NCBI RefSeq assembly: GCF_000264055.1
Contig: NZ_AJXL01000021.1
Location: 1-44,566 of the forward strand
Direction of reading: 5' to 3'
DNA from: Flavobacterium sp. ACAM 123
GTDB taxonomy: Bacteria > Bacteroidota > Bacteroidia > Flavobacteriales > Flavobacteriaceae
DNA length: 44,566 nucleotides
The number at the start of each line of letters is the position of its first letter. The first letter of the stretch is position 1. The translations under genes were made by a program, and so were the position numbers. Below the pieces are notes generated by a model that made no database searches, had not been told where the DNA came from, and saw nothing but the letters and a program-made list of their open reading frames with translations. This document shows, piece after piece, positions 8,840-18,663 of the stretch.

Positions 8840-9395
8840 AGTCTATCATCATAGTAGTCACCTTCTAAAAATTGCTACCAATGAGTAGGACAACAATAAT
8901 AAAATGGGATGCTGCATCAAGCCAATTTTTGTGTTAGTCCAAAGCATCTGGTTTGCTACGAATGGCTTGCCGTGATTTTTCACTGTAATGCGAAAATAGT
9001 ATAATTCAATTGGTCTATTTTGCATTTACGATAGGTAGCAAAGTCACTTTTTAGCCTCCAGTTGCTCAGTTTCGACTTCATGATAAAGCAAGACGGATAT
9101 CAATTTTGATTGCAAATAGATTAAACAGTGCTATTTTAAGAGTAATCATGTTCCTAATGCTTTGCTTGATCGTCTGGTTTTTATTGGTATTCTTAGTTTA
9201 CAGTGTTGAGTTTTGGTAAAAATAAAAGTATTTCCGAATGTGATTATTTTCCTTAAGTACGAATTCAACTAAGATTTCCTTCGGAGTAATAATCTGTAGC
9301 AATCGATAAGATGAAATTGAAAAACGGCTGCGGTATATATTTTCCAGTGTATATAAAAAGCAACATTTAACAGATAGGCTTTCTCTCAGTTTGAC

Positions 9396-9403
9396 TACCT
9401 TTG
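9396..9403 (+). promoter_or_regulatory. -7 promoter element upstream of DUF3109 gene
   Basis: TACCTTTG matches TAnnTTTG exactly and ends 28 bp before the ATG at 9432. Confidence 0.5.
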
Positions 9404-9431
9404 TACTTTATAATCACAGTACCCCACAATA

Positions 9432-9998
9432 ATGTTTCAATTAGGAAAGACCATCGTTTCAGAAGATATTTTAAGCAAAGATTTTGTTTGTAATTTAACA
9501 GCCTGTAAAGGCGCTTGTTGTGTTAACGGTGACGCCGGAGCACCCCTAAGTCAGGATGAAACAAAAATTTTAGAAGAAATTTATCCAAAAGTAAAGCCGT
9601 TCCTGCGCAAGCAAGGTATTGCAGTTATCGAATCTCAAGGTACTTCGGTAGTAGGCACAGATGGCGAACTTGAAACGCCACTAATTGACGACCAAGATTG
9701 CGCTTATGTCATTTATGACGGTAAAACAGCTCTATGTGGGATTGAACAAGCTTATAATCAAGGAGTAATAGACTGGAAAAAACCTGTTTCCTGTCATTTA
9801 TATCCAGTCCGTGTAAAAGACTTCACTGAATTTGCCGCTGTCAATTATGACAAGTGGGATATCTGTGATCCAGCCTGTTCCTTAGGCCAAGAACTTGAAG
9901 TTCCCGTATACAAATTTGTCAAAGAAGCTCTGGTTAGAAGGTTTGGCGAAGACTGGTACTTAGAACTTGAAAAAGTAGCCGAGGGGATGAAAAAATAA
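9432..9998 (+). CDS. DUF3109 family cysteine-rich protein
   Basis: A 188-residue protein of the DUF3109 family, widespread in Bacteroidota and of unknown function. It begins FQLGKTIVSEDIL and has a conserved cysteine set: CNLTACKGACC near residues 21-31, CAY near 97-99, CGIEQAY, CHLYPVR, and CDPACSLG near 152-159. The pattern resembles YkgJ-type zinc/iron-sulfur binding proteins, so metal or cluster binding is likely (inference). It stands alone with its own -7 box. Length is normal for the family. Confidence 0.88.
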   Translation: MFQLGKTIVSEDILSKDFVCNLTACKGACCVNGDAGAPLSQDETKILEEIYPKVKPFLRKQGIAVIESQGTSVVGTDGELETPLIDDQDCAYVIYDGKTALCGIEQAYNQGVIDWKKPVSCHLYPVRVKDFTEFAAVNYDKWDICDPACSLGQELEVPVYKFVKEALVRRFGEDWYLELEKVAEGMKK

Positions 9999-10161
9999 TT
10001 CTAAGAAAACTCAAATCTTTTTTATCGTGCTCCGTTTTTAAATCCCTATGTTTTACAGTGCTTTAGTAGCGATTGTAAAATGTAAAACATTGATTTTAAA
10101 TCGTTTGTAGTTTTATGAAAAATCTTACCTTTTTTAATGTTTGTTCAAAACTATGGCCAAT

Positions 10162-10170
10162 TGTGGATAA
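10162..10170 (-). promoter_or_regulatory. Possible DnaA box upstream of nrdB
   Basis: The plus strand reads TGTGGATAA, the complement of the consensus DnaA box TTATCCACA, about 93 bp before the nrdB start. DnaA regulates nrdAB in Escherichia coli. One exact nonamer is expected by chance roughly once per 130 kb counting both strands, so this single site is only suggestive. Confidence 0.3.
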
Positions 10171-10262
10171 GTTTGGCTTTTAATTATGGCAATATTTTAC
10201 AATCTTTGTAAACCACGAAATACTCAAGAATTCGTTAAAATCTCAAAAAAAAAACAACAACA

Positions 10263-11240
10263 ATGTCACAAATTGAACCAATTTTACAAGAGAATAAAAA
10301 TCGTTTCGTAATTTTTCCTATTAAACATCATGATATATGGGAATGGTATAAGAAGATGGAAGCTAGTTTCTGGACTGCAGAAGAAATCGACTTGTCTCAA
10401 GATTTGAATGACTGGAATAATAAGTTAAATGATGATGAAAGATATTTCGTGAAACACATCCTAGCTTTTTTTGCAGCTTCGGATGGAATTGTAAATGAGA
10501 ACCTAGCAGAAAACTTTGTTAACGAGGTGCAATATGCTGAAGCAAAATTCTTTTATGGTTTCCAAATTATGATGGAGAATATTCATAGTGAGACTTATTC
10601 ACTATTGATAGATACCTATGTAAGAGACGAAGCTGAAAAAGACAAACTATTTAATGCGTTGGAAGTTTTTCCAGCTATAAAGAAAAAAGCAGACTGGGCA
10701 TTACAATGGATAGAATCTGATTCGTTTGCAGAGCGATTAATCGCTTTTGCTGCCGTTGAAGGAATTTTCTTCTCAGGAGCTTTTTGTTCCATTTATTGGT
10801 TAAAGAAGCGTGGCTTGATGCCAGGTTTAACATTTTCCAATGAATTAATATCTCGCGACGAAGGAGTACACTGTGATTTTGCGGTCCATTTGCACAACCA
10901 TCATTTGATTAATAAAGTGCCTAAAGACAGAATTAGAAGCATTATTGTTGATGCTTTGAATATAGAGAGAGAATTCATCACAGAATCTCTTCCTGTAAGT
11001 TTGATAGGTATGAATGCTGTCTTGATGACACAATATTTAGAATTTGTTGCAGATAGACTATTAGTTGAACTAGGTTGCGAAAGAGAATACAATACTACGA
11101 ATCCATTTGATTTTATGGATATGATTTCTCTTCAAGGGAAAACAAATTTCTTTGAAAAGAAAGTGGCCGAATATCAAAAGTCAGGAGTTATGAATACTGA
11201 TGGAGAAGCCCAAAAAATATCTTTTGACGCTGATTTTTAA
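10263..11240 (+). CDS. nrdB: Class Ia ribonucleotide reductase, beta subunit
   Basis: The radical-generating small subunit of aerobic ribonucleotide reductase, 325 residues. The di-iron/tyrosyl site is intact: Asp74 in ASDGIVNEN, Glu105 and His108 in MENIHSETY, and Tyr112 as the radical tyrosine. Second-half ligands are seen in [12 protein letters not shown] and [10 protein letters not shown]. It pairs with NrdA encoded 220 bp downstream on the same strand, making an alpha2beta2 enzyme that reduces ribonucleoside diphosphates. The order nrdB before nrdA is reversed relative to E. coli but common in Bacteroidota. A long AT-rich leader with a possible DnaA box precedes it. Confidence 0.96.
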   Translation: MSQIEPILQENKNRFVIFPIKHHDIWEWYKKMEASFWTAEEIDLSQDLNDWNNKLNDDERYFVKHILAFFAASDGIVNENLAENFVNEVQYAEAKFFYGFQIMMENIHSETYSLLIDTYVRDEAEKDKLFNALEVFPAIKKKADWALQWIESDSFAERLIAFAAVEGIFFSGAFCSIYWLKKRGLMPGLTFSNELISRDEGVHCDFAVHLHNHHLINKVPKDRIRSIIVDALNIEREFITESLPVSLIGMNAVLMTQYLEFVADRLLVELGCEREYNTTNPFDFMDMISLQGKTNFFEKKVAEYQKSGVMNTDGEAQKISFDADF

Positions 11241-11370
11241 TTTCTAGAAGCAAAGCAACTAAACTCCAAATTAAATTGTCAGCTTAGTTTTAGCAGAAAA
11301 ATTATAATAATCTAAACTTTGATTCCTCGCGTCTATTCGACAAGTGGAGCTAAATTACTGAAGCATAAAT

Positions 11371-11400
11371 ACATTGTGCCTAAGCGCCTTAGTGGCCAAA
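11371..11400. repeat. Small inverted repeat in the nrdB-nrdA gap
   Basis: CTAAG-CGC-CTTAG (11380-11392) forms a short perfect hairpin inside a more GC-rich patch than its surroundings. It may be a remnant of a dispersed intergenic repeat or a weak attenuator between the two reductase genes. Nothing else is seen in this 220-bp gap. Confidence 0.35.
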
Positions 11401-11461
11401 ATTAAATAACAAATAACAAGAAACAGCGAAGGGATTTACTGTTTTAAAAACCAACAAAAGT

Positions 11462-13879
11462 ATGTACGTAGTAAAAAGAGACGGCCACAAAGAGCCGGTA
11501 ATGTTCGACAAAATCACAGATAGAATTAAAAAACTATGTTATGGTTTGAATGATTTAGTGGATGCCGTTAAAGTGGCGATGCGAGTAATTGAAGGACTTT
11601 ATGATGGGGTTTCTACGTCAGAATTAGATAATTTAGCAGCGGAAACAGCAGCTTCGATGACTATTGCGCATCCAGATTATGCACAATTAGCAGCGAGAAT
11701 CGCGATTTCAAACCTGCACTCCAATACAACAAAATCATTTTCGGAAACAATGACCGAAATGTTTGAATATGTGAATCCAAGAAACGGACAATACGCTCCG
11801 TTAATTGCTGATGACGTTTATAAAGTAATTCAAGATAATGCGGAGTTTTTAGACTCACATATCATTTACAACAGGGATTTTAATTACGATTATTTCGGAT
11901 TCAAAACATTAGAACGTTCTTATTTGCTTAAGATAAACGGGAAAATAGTGGAGAGACCACAACACATGTTAATGCGTGTTTCTGTTGGGATCCACTTAGA
12001 TGATTTAGAGTCGGTTCTAGAAACCTATGATCTAATGTCTAAGAAATTCTTCACACATGCGACACCAACATTGTTTAATGCTGGAACACCAAAACCTCAA
12101 ATGTCTTCTTGTTTCCTTTTGGCTATGCAAGATGATAGTATTGACGGGATATACGACACGTTGAAACAAACGGCAAAAATCTCTCAATCAGCAGGTGGAG
12201 TAGGGCTTTCTATTCATAATGTTCGCGCGACAGGTTCTTACATTCGTGGAACAAATGGAACCTCAAATGGTATTGTTCCTATGTTGAGAGTATTTAATGA
12301 TACAGCACGTTATGTTGATCAAGGTGGTGGTAAGCGTAAAGGAAGTTTTGCTATCTACATCGAAACATGGCATGCGGATGTATTTGATTTCCTAGATTTG
12401 AAAAAAAATACAGGAAAAGAAGAGATGCGTGCACGGGATTTATTCTTTGCCATGTGGACTTCTGATTTGTTTATGAAAAGAGTTCAGGAAAACGGAAAGT
12501 GGACTTTAATGTGTCCCAGCGAATGTCCTGGGTTATACGATGTATATGGTGAGGAGTTTGAGAAAATGTACATTGGCTATGAAGAAGCGGGTAAAGGAAG
12601 AAAAACAATTAAAGCACAGGAATTGTGGGAGAAGATTCTAGAATCTCAAATTGAGACTGGAACACCTTACATGTTATATAAAGATGCTGCTAATCGCAAG
12701 TCAAATCAAAAGAATTTAGGAACTATTCGTTCGTCAAACTTGTGTACTGAAATTATGGAGTATACTTCTCCTGATGAGGTTGCTGTTTGTAATCTAGCGT
12801 CACTTTCATTACCTATGTTCGTGGACAACGGTACCTTTGATCATCAAGCGCTGTACAACGTAACGAAACGGGTAACTCGAAACTTGAATAGAGTGATCGA
12901 TAGAAATTACTATCCGGTAAAAGAAGCAGAGAATTCTAACCTGCGTCACAGACCAATAGGTCTTGGAGTACAAGGGCTAGCGGATGCTTTCATCATGTTG
13001 CGTTTGCCTTTTACAGGTGATGAAGCTAAAAAGTTAAATCAAGAAATTTTTGAAACCTTATACTTTGCTGCCGTAACTGCATCTATGGAATTGGCAAAAG
13101 TGGAAGGACCGTACTCATCATTTGAAGGGTCTCCAATCTCTCAGGGAGAGTTTCAGCACAATCTTTGGAATATTAAAGATGAAGATTTATCAGGCCGTTG
13201 GGACTGGGCAGCATTAAGAAAAGAAGTAATGGAGCACGGAGTACGTAATTCACTACTAGTTGCGCCAATGCCTACTGCTTCTACTTCTCAAATTTTAGGG
13301 AATAACGAAGCATTCGAACCTTATACGTCTAATATTTATACCCGTCGTGTATTGTCTGGTGAGTTTATCGTGGTAAACAAACATTTATTACATGATTTAG
13401 TAGATCTTGGTTTGTGGAATGAAACTATGAAACAGGAACTAATGAGAAATAACGGATCTGTTCAAGATTTAGATATTCCTCAAGACTTGAAAGACTTGTA
13501 TAAAACAGTTTGGGAAATGTCGATGAAAGACATTATCGATATGTCACGTCATCGCGGATATTTTGTAGATCAATCACAGTCATTGAACTTGTTTATGCAA
13601 AATGCCAATTATTCAAAACTAACTTCTATGCACTTTTATGCATGGCAGTCTGGATTGAAAACCGGAATGTATTACTTGAGAACGAAGGCAGCAGTTGATG
13701 CGATTAAGTTCACGTTGAACAATGATAAAAAAGTAGAACCAGTCGAAGTGATGTCAAAACCAGCTCCGGAAGTAGCTCCAGTAGCTGTGGAAGCGGAGAT
13801 GAGTTCTGAAGAGTACAGAGCGATGATTGAATTAGCTAAAAATGCAGGTCCAGACGATTGTGAAATGTGTGGGTCCTAA
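11462..13879 (+). CDS. nrdA: Class Ia ribonucleotide reductase, alpha subunit
   Basis: Catalytic large subunit, 805 residues. It opens with an ATP-cone domain ([20 protein letters not shown]), the site of overall allosteric control by ATP/dATP. The barrel contains SSCFLL with one redox cysteine and SNLCTEIM with the active-site Asn-Cys-Glu triad. The C-terminal PMPTAS loop is also present. The tail ends DDCEMCGS, with Cys800 and Cys803 as the swinging dithiol that is re-reduced by thioredoxin or glutaredoxin. Length is slightly longer than E. coli NrdA because of a linker rich in Pro, Val and Ala near residues 755-785. A hairpin terminator follows. Confidence 0.96.
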   Translation: MYVVKRDGHKEPVMFDKITDRIKKLCYGLNDLVDAVKVAMRVIEGLYDGVSTSELDNLAAETAASMTIAHPDYAQLAARIAISNLHSNTTKSFSETMTEMFEYVNPRNGQYAPLIADDVYKVIQDNAEFLDSHIIYNRDFNYDYFGFKTLERSYLLKINGKIVERPQHMLMRVSVGIHLDDLESVLETYDLMSKKFFTHATPTLFNAGTPKPQMSSCFLLAMQDDSIDGIYDTLKQTAKISQSAGGVGLSIHNVRATGSYIRGTNGTSNGIVPMLRVFNDTARYVDQGGGKRKGSFAIYIETWHADVFDFLDLKKNTGKEEMRARDLFFAMWTSDLFMKRVQENGKWTLMCPSECPGLYDVYGEEFEKMYIGYEEAGKGRKTIKAQELWEKILESQIETGTPYMLYKDAANRKSNQKNLGTIRSSNLCTEIMEYTSPDEVAVCNLASLSLPMFVDNGTFDHQALYNVTKRVTRNLNRVIDRNYYPVKEAENSNLRHRPIGLGVQGLADAFIMLRLPFTGDEAKKLNQEIFETLYFAAVTASMELAKVEGPYSSFEGSPISQGEFQHNLWNIKDEDLSGRWDWAALRKEVMEHGVRNSLLVAPMPTASTSQILGNNEAFEPYTSNIYTRRVLSGEFIVVNKHLLHDLVDLGLWNETMKQELMRNNGSVQDLDIPQDLKDLYKTVWEMSMKDIIDMSRHRGYFVDQSQSLNLFMQNANYSKLTSMHFYAWQSGLKTGMYYLRTKAAVDAIKFTLNNDKKVEPVEVMSKPAPEVAPVAVEAEMSSEEYRAMIELAKNAGPDDCEMCGS

Positions 13880-13906
13880 GTAGGGAATAAAATAAAGAGT
13901 AAAGAG

Positions 13907-13936
13907 AAACAGCTATCAATTATTTGGTAGCTGTTT
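13907..13936 (+). terminator. Hairpin terminator after nrdA
   Basis: AAACAGCTA and TAGCTGTTT pair around a loop of about 12 bases and are followed by T-rich sequence, about 28 bp after the nrdA stop. Confidence 0.75.
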
Positions 13937-13943
13937 TGTTTTT

Positions 13944-14024
13944 AGGAGCTATTTCCAGCTTTCCGTTTCAATCTTTTTATTTTTAAAGAAAAAATAAAAA
14001 GGATTTTCACTGCAATCTGGGCTA
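13944..14024 (-). repeat. Flavobacterial hairpin intergenic repeat, copy 1
   Basis: Read on the minus strand, this copy runs AGCCCAGATTGCAGTGAAAA, then TCC, a long A/T stem-loop (ATCTTTTTATTTTT paired with AAAAAATAAAAAGGAT), and ends in AGCTGGAAATAGCTCCT. The conserved ends (AGCCC-GAT and AGCTCC) and the ATCC...AAAGAT arms match the other three copies at 21.1, 21.4 and 29.7 kb, while the loop sequences differ. Confidence 0.75.
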
Positions 14025-14172
14025 GGTAGGTAATGGGAGAAGCAGTATTTAGAAGCCAAATTGAAACACATAATAATGAATATTCTGATTAATTTTTTAA
14101 TATTAAATGCTTATATTTGAGTAGGTTACTATGGGATTTATTCTTTTTTAATATCTAAAAAAAACTGATACT

Positions 14173-14673
14173 ATGAAAAATAAAACATTTACAATTACAA
14201 ATGACTTACTTGCGACTCGAGGCCAACGTTTTCTTAATTTCAGTATTGATTTAGTATTCTTATACATTATCATTCTTAGCATTGCGACAACTATTACCTT
14301 GGTTGCCGAGATAGCGAAAAAATTTACGGTTTCTGCTTGGGTCGAAACGATGTCAATTGGAGAAATTGTCTTTTATAGTTTGTTGATTATGGTAGTATAC
14401 TATAGCCTTACTGAAATCTATTTCTCTAGGACTATTGCGCAACTGATTACTAAAACAGTTGTGGTTAAAAAAGACGGTTCAAAACCGGATATTAAAACGT
14501 TTTTGATACGCACGCTTTGTCGGTTTATTCCGTTAGAGCCTTTTTCCTTCCTTGGAGCCTTTCCACGAGGCTGGCACGATACGCTCTCGGAGACCTATGT
14601 GGTGAAAAGAAAGAGACTTGCTAAAAGTAGACGTTTTTTTAATAATCCAGAAGAATTTGGAAAACTAGAATAA
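14173..14673 (+). CDS. RDD family membrane protein
   Basis: A 166-residue protein with the N-terminal RDD-type pattern RGQRFLNFSIDLVFLYII (conserved Arg and Asp in the first helix), a second hydrophobic helix near residues 75-95 (IVFYSLLIMVVYYSLTEIYF), and the characteristic TKTVVVKKDGSKPD and LCRFIPLEPFSFL segments. RDD proteins are small integral membrane proteins; some act in Na+/H+ exchange or osmoprotection, but this one has no assigned role. It is a single gene, ending in a bidirectional terminator shared with metE. Confidence 0.85.
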   Translation: MKNKTFTITNDLLATRGQRFLNFSIDLVFLYIIILSIATTITLVAEIAKKFTVSAWVETMSIGEIVFYSLLIMVVYYSLTEIYFSRTIAQLITKTVVVKKDGSKPDIKTFLIRTLCRFIPLEPFSFLGAFPRGWHDTLSETYVVKRKRLAKSRRFFNNPEEFGKLE

Positions 14674-14674
14674 T

Positions 14675-14711
14675 AAAAAGCCCTACCGCTTATAAAGTGA
14701 CAGGGCTTTTT
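14675..14711. terminator. Bidirectional terminator between RDD gene and metE
   Basis: A ten-base-pair stem AAAAAGCCCT / AGGGCTTTTT with a 17-base loop lies between two convergent genes, with A- and T-runs on both flanks. Confidence 0.88.
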
Positions 14712-14723
14712 GTTGTAGTCGTA

Positions 14724-17051
14724 TTATATTGCGCTAGCTGCAGTGGGATGAGCGAGTCTCATTTCCTGAGCCGCAGCTACCATTTCTATTAATGCTTTCT
14801 TTGTTTCGTTCCAATGACGCGTTTTTAAACCGCAATCTGGATTGACCCAAAGCTGGTCTGTAGGAATGACTGCTGCTGCTTTTTCAAGTAGTTGCACCAT
14901 TTCATTTCTAGAGGGAATGCGAGGGGAATGAATATCATATACTCCGGGGCCAATTTCATTTGGATAATTGAAGTCGGCAAAAGAATCTAGTAATTCCATT
15001 TGGGAGCGTGAACATTCAATGGTAATTACATCAGCGTCCATTGCTGCAATATTTTGAATGATATCGTTAAACTCGCTGTAGCACATGTGTGTGTGTATTT
15101 GAGTGTCATCTTTTACGCCACTAGCTGAAAGCCTGAATGCTTTTATTGCCCAATCTAAATAAGTAGTCCATTCTTCTTTTCGCAAAGGCAATCCTTCGCG
15201 AATAGCAGGCTCATCGATTTGAATGATCTTTATCCCTGCTTGTTCTAAATCCAGCACTTCATCCCTGATTGCCAGCGCGATTTGAGTGCAGGTTACAGAT
15301 CGTGGCTGGTCGTCGCGAACAAAAGACCATTGTAAGATCGTTACAGGACCAGTTAGCATCCCTTTTACCCATTTTGGAGTCAATGACTGCGCAAAAGTAG
15401 CCCACTTGACGGTCATCGAATTGGGGCGAGAAACATCTCCATAGATCACTGGAGGTTTCACGCATCTGCTACCGTAGCTTTGTACCCAGCCGTTTTTTGT
15501 AAAAGTAAATCCGTCCAACTGTTCACCAAAATATTCGACCATATCATTGCGTTCAAATTCTCCATGAACCAATACATCAAGACCCGTTTCTTCTTGAAAA
15601 CGGATGGTTTCTTCAGTTTCTTTTTTGATTAAAGCATCATATTGCTGCTGAGTTAATTCTCCTTTTTTAAACTTTGCTCTCCAGCTTCGTACTTCGGTAG
15701 TTTGTGGAAATGATCCAATAGTAGTGGTGGGAAATAAAGGGAGCTGTAAAGCATCAATTTGCTGTTGACGGCGAATGGCGAAAGCACTATTCCTTTTTGA
15801 ATCTTTATCCACGATAGCAGTAACTCTATTTTTGACCTCTTCATTGTGGATGATTTTTGCTTTCTTTCTTTTATCGTTTGCGAGCGTATTTTCCTCAAAA
15901 CTGGCCTGATCATTTTCGGTGATTTCATTTGAAGCAAGGTTACATAGTACTACGACTTCTTCTATTTTTTGTTTAGCAAAAGCCAGCCACTGCTTAATCT
16001 CAGGTTTTAAAGTACCGTCATTAGTTTCTAAATCTAAATCACATGGCGAATGAATTAAGGAACACGATGGTGCAATCCAAACGCGATTACTCCCCAGGGC
16101 ATCTGTCGCTTTTTCGATTAGTGCTAAGGTTTTTTTGAAATCATTTTTCCAAATATTACGACCGTCGACAACGCCAAGTGAGAGATGAACCTGGCTTTGT
16201 AAAAGTCCCGATTCTAGAATATCATCTAATTGTGAATGACAGCGAACCATGTCCAAGTGTAAAGTGTGAACTGGTAGAGCTAAAACCATAGCTAGGTTTT
16301 CACCAAAACAATCAAAATAATTGCTAAGTAGCAGTTTGATTTTTGGAAAACGCTTATTGATTTCATTGTAAACATAAGTAATTGCATTTTTTTCTTTCTC
16401 GGTTAAATTTAAAGCTAAAAATGGTTCGTCAAACTGAATATATGTTACCTGTGCATCCTGTAGTTTTTGTAGAATTTCAAAATATACGGGAAGTACTTTG
16501 TCAATAAGATCTATCCGGTGAAAGCCTTCTTCTTTTTCTTTTCCAAGCAGTAGATACGAGACAGGGCCAATGATCACTGGCTTTGTGTCATAACCGGCTA
16601 CTTTTGCTTCTTTATATTCATCGATTATTTTTTCAGAAAACAGACTAAATTCTTGGTCTTTGGTGAATTCAGGAACGATATAATGGTAATTAGTATCAAA
16701 CCATTTGGTCATTTCCATAGCAACAACATCTTGTCCTTTTTTTTGAGCGCCTCTTGCCATTGCAAAATAGAGATCAAGAACAGAATTCTCTTTGGCAAAA
16801 GCGGTATACTGTTCTGGAATAACGCCAAGCATTAGTGATAAATCGAGTACTTGGTCGTAATAGGAAAAGTCATTTGACGGAATTAAGTCTATTCCCGCTT
16901 CGTATTGTAGCTTCCAATTGTTTTTTCGAATACTTTGACCGACCGCCATAAGTTCATCAGCTGTAATGCTATTAGACCAGTATAATTCACTGGCTTTTTT
17001 AAGTTCCCTGTTGCTACCTATTCTTGGATAACCTAGATTGTTTGTCTTCAT
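14724..17051 (-). CDS. metE: Cobalamin-independent methionine synthase
   Basis: 5-methyltetrahydropteroyltriglutamate-homocysteine methyltransferase, about 775 residues, catalysing the last step of methionine synthesis without B12. The N-terminus reads NNLGYPRIGSNRELKKA, typical of MetE. The C-terminal catalytic half has the zinc ligands in IHTHMCYSEF (His and Cys) and NPDCGLKTR (Cys), with the substrate loop EIGPGVYDIHSPR. The ATG at 17051 (MKTNNLGYP) is preferred. A TTG nine codons upstream is in frame, but it lies within the -7 box TACCTTTG. The divergent Lrp/AsnC gene starts about 155 bp away and may regulate it. Confidence 0.95.
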   Translation of the reverse strand: MKTNNLGYPRIGSNRELKKASELYWSNSITADELMAVGQSIRKNNWKLQYEAGIDLIPSNDFSYYDQVLDLSLMLGVIPEQYTAFAKENSVLDLYFAMARGAQKKGQDVVAMEMTKWFDTNYHYIVPEFTKDQEFSLFSEKIIDEYKEAKVAGYDTKPVIIGPVSYLLLGKEKEEGFHRIDLIDKVLPVYFEILQKLQDAQVTYIQFDEPFLALNLTEKEKNAITYVYNEINKRFPKIKLLLSNYFDCFGENLAMVLALPVHTLHLDMVRCHSQLDDILESGLLQSQVHLSLGVVDGRNIWKNDFKKTLALIEKATDALGSNRVWIAPSCSLIHSPCDLDLETNDGTLKPEIKQWLAFAKQKIEEVVVLCNLASNEITENDQASFEENTLANDKRKKAKIIHNEEVKNRVTAIVDKDSKRNSAFAIRRQQQIDALQLPLFPTTTIGSFPQTTEVRSWRAKFKKGELTQQQYDALIKKETEETIRFQEETGLDVLVHGEFERNDMVEYFGEQLDGFTFTKNGWVQSYGSRCVKPPVIYGDVSRPNSMTVKWATFAQSLTPKWVKGMLTGPVTILQWSFVRDDQPRSVTCTQIALAIRDEVLDLEQAGIKIIQIDEPAIREGLPLRKEEWTTYLDWAIKAFRLSASGVKDDTQIHTHMCYSEFNDIIQNIAAMDADVITIECSRSQMELLDSFADFNYPNEIGPGVYDIHSPRIPSRNEMVQLLEKAAAVIPTDQLWVNPDCGLKTRHWNETKKALIEMVAAAQEMRLAHPTAASAI

Positions 17052-17075
17052 TTTTTTTAAGTGTTTATTTCTAAA

Positions 17076-17083
17076 CAAAGGTA
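17076..17083 (-). promoter_or_regulatory. -7 promoter element upstream of metE
   Basis: TACCTTTG on the minus strand matches TAnnTTTG exactly and lies 24 bp before the chosen metE start. This supports the downstream ATG over the in-frame TTG. Confidence 0.55.
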
Positions 17084-17207
17084 TTAGGTTAGTATTAAAT
17101 ACTTTGTTTTCTTTGTTACTTAAGGGATAATACCTACTTTTAGCAAATAATGCAGTATTTTGTTTCGTATAGCGCTAAAAATAATAAGTTTAACAGTAAA
17201 TTATCCT

Positions 17208-17669
17208 ATGGAAAATCTAGATTCAATTGATCTACAAATTCTCAAGCATCTTCAAGAGGATGCTCATATCAATATAAAAGACCTAGCAAGCAAGTTGTTT
17301 TTGACATCAACTCCGGTTTACGAACGTATAAAAAGACTAGAAAGAGAAGGATTTATTATGAAATATGTTGCCTTATTAAATAAGGACAAAATGAATCTTG
17401 GAATGATCGTATTTTGCAATGTGAGGTTAAAAGAGCATGCACGAAATGTGGGAAGTAATTTTGTAAAAGATATTGTAGCGCTTCCTGAAATTATTGAATC
17501 TTATAATATCGCAGGTGACTATGATTTTATGCTAAAAATATTAGTAAAGGATATGACTAGCTATCAGGACTTTGTAATGAATAAATTATCTACAATTGAA
17601 AACATTGGGAATACCCAAACTATTTTTGTTATGGGCGAAATTAAACACAGTACAGCATTGAATTTTTAG
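17208..17669 (+). CDS. Lrp/AsnC family transcriptional regulator
   Basis: A 153-residue Lrp-type regulator from the ATG at 17208. The N-terminal winged helix reads LDSIDLQILKHLQEDAHINI, followed by recognition-helix residues STPVYERIKRLEREGFI. The C-terminal RAM/effector domain begins about residue 65 and includes NIAGDYDFMLKILVKD, the usual GxYD-type ligand loop. The protein binds DNA as dimers or higher oligomers and typically senses an amino acid. It is divergently transcribed from metE across a short shared promoter region, so control of methionine synthesis is a reasonable inference. Confidence 0.9.
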   Translation: MENLDSIDLQILKHLQEDAHINIKDLASKLFLTSTPVYERIKRLEREGFIMKYVALLNKDKMNLGMIVFCNVRLKEHARNVGSNFVKDIVALPEIIESYNIAGDYDFMLKILVKDMTSYQDFVMNKLSTIENIGNTQTIFVMGEIKHSTALNF

Positions 17670-17751
17670 ATTTGCAATACATAACTCAGTAATCAATAGC
17701 TGTCGTATAATGTCTTTCTACGGATTTTTCATTAACATACAGGACTAAAAA

Positions 17752-18486
17752 TTACAATTCAGTAAACGGATCTTTCCCATTATTAATTTCTTCGATCGAT
17801 TGCCCTGTCTTAACATTTTCTAGGTTTAAATCAATTAAGCCTTTATGGCTTGTTGCAATTTTCAGATTATTTTCAAATGTTTTCCAATCTTCCCAAGTCG
17901 TTTCCAGTCCGCCCACAGGAATAATACTAACCCACATGCGCCAAGCTTTGGGCATGTAATTTTGGTCAACTAACCATACATAGGAATCTCCGGGTGTGCT
18001 TCCGCCAGAAGCGTAGGTAATCAGTAGCGCTTCTTGATCATCCTGGATCACGATACTTCTGGTGGTGCCAGCGTCTCGCAATTTGAAAGGCGCAATAAGC
18101 CAGAAAGAATCGTTGTTAAAATAATCATTCGCTTTTTTTATAGCGTCTGTTTTATCCGTGTCGGTTAGTTTTTTATCGTTTTCATAAGCTATGCCTTCTA
18201 CTGTTTGAGTATTGTAAAGTACTTTTTTATCACCCCACTGTACTTGAACTAAATTGCGTTTTTTGTCCCAGAGGTAATGATGATTTCCTGTAAAGCTAAA
18301 GGAAACCGCAGCGGTAGAATCCCAAGCTTTTTGATTGATGGCTGCTTGAATTTTACCTGTAAGTGCTTCGGCTCTTGCTCCTTTTTCTCCTTTGGGAAGT
18401 GGAGTACTCTTAAAATATAAAAATACTACTACTGCTATAATGAGGATAAGAATAATAGAACCAATTATTTTGAAAGTTTTTTTCAT
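17752..18486 (-). CDS. Membrane-anchored protein of unknown function
   Basis: A 244-residue protein with an N-terminal membrane anchor (IIGSIILILIIAVVVFLYF, residues 7-25) and an otherwise soluble, probably periplasmic domain. The body is rich in aromatic residues, with WDKKRNLVQVQWGDKK and PKAWRMWVSIIPVGGLETTW among the distinctive segments. The alternating pattern and size suggest a beta-rich LolA/LppX-like fold (inference only). I do not recognise a named family. It is a single gene separated from osmC by a hairpin. Confidence 0.75.
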   Translation of the reverse strand: MKKTFKIIGSIILILIIAVVVFLYFKSTPLPKGEKGARAEALTGKIQAAINQKAWDSTAAVSFSFTGNHHYLWDKKRNLVQVQWGDKKVLYNTQTVEGIAYENDKKLTDTDKTDAIKKANDYFNNDSFWLIAPFKLRDAGTTRSIVIQDDQEALLITYASGGSTPGDSYVWLVDQNYMPKAWRMWVSIIPVGGLETTWEDWKTFENNLKIATSHKGLIDLNLENVKTGQSIEEINNGKDPFTEL

Positions 18487-18575
18487 TATATAAATAGTTT
18501 TGTTTTAAAAAGCCTTTCAAATATAATAAAATAAGACCATTTATAAAGCATGTTTCCTGATTTGTTGGCAAACAG

Positions 18576-18609
18576 CAAAGGGCTCAGCCTCTTAAAGCCA
18601 AACCCTTTG
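18576..18609 (-). terminator. Hairpin, likely terminator of the redox operon
   Basis: CAAAGGG and CCCTTTG pair across about 20 bases, with additional internal pairing GGCT/AGCC. It lies about 55 bp downstream of the osmC remnant. The following minus-strand sequence is not a strong T-run, so termination efficiency is uncertain. Confidence 0.5.
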
Positions 18610-18663
18610 TATCCACATTTTTGATGGTATATAGAAGTAGTGGTATATTAGAATCGTCTTAAT

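Larger units (their letters stand above)
8359..9431. other. Gene-poor stretch of about 1.07 kb
   Basis: No convincing gene is present. On the minus strand, an open frame 8858-9025 (55 residues, starting MQNRPIELYYFRI) overlaps by four bases (ATGA) with another at 8676-8861 (61 residues, ending RPIALVPRTIRITFYTTYDLK). They could be halves of a decayed gene but match nothing I know. On the plus strand, 9148-9219 encodes a 23-residue hydrophobic peptide (MFLMLCLIVWFLLVFLVYSV). A short direct repeat (TGGATAAAAC, nearly three copies) lies at 8810-8839. The DUF3109 promoter is at the right end. Confidence 0.5.

Noticed and set aside
11371..11400. Transcription terminator between nrdB and nrdA
   Set aside because: The stem is only 5 bp and no T-run follows; more likely a repeat remnant.
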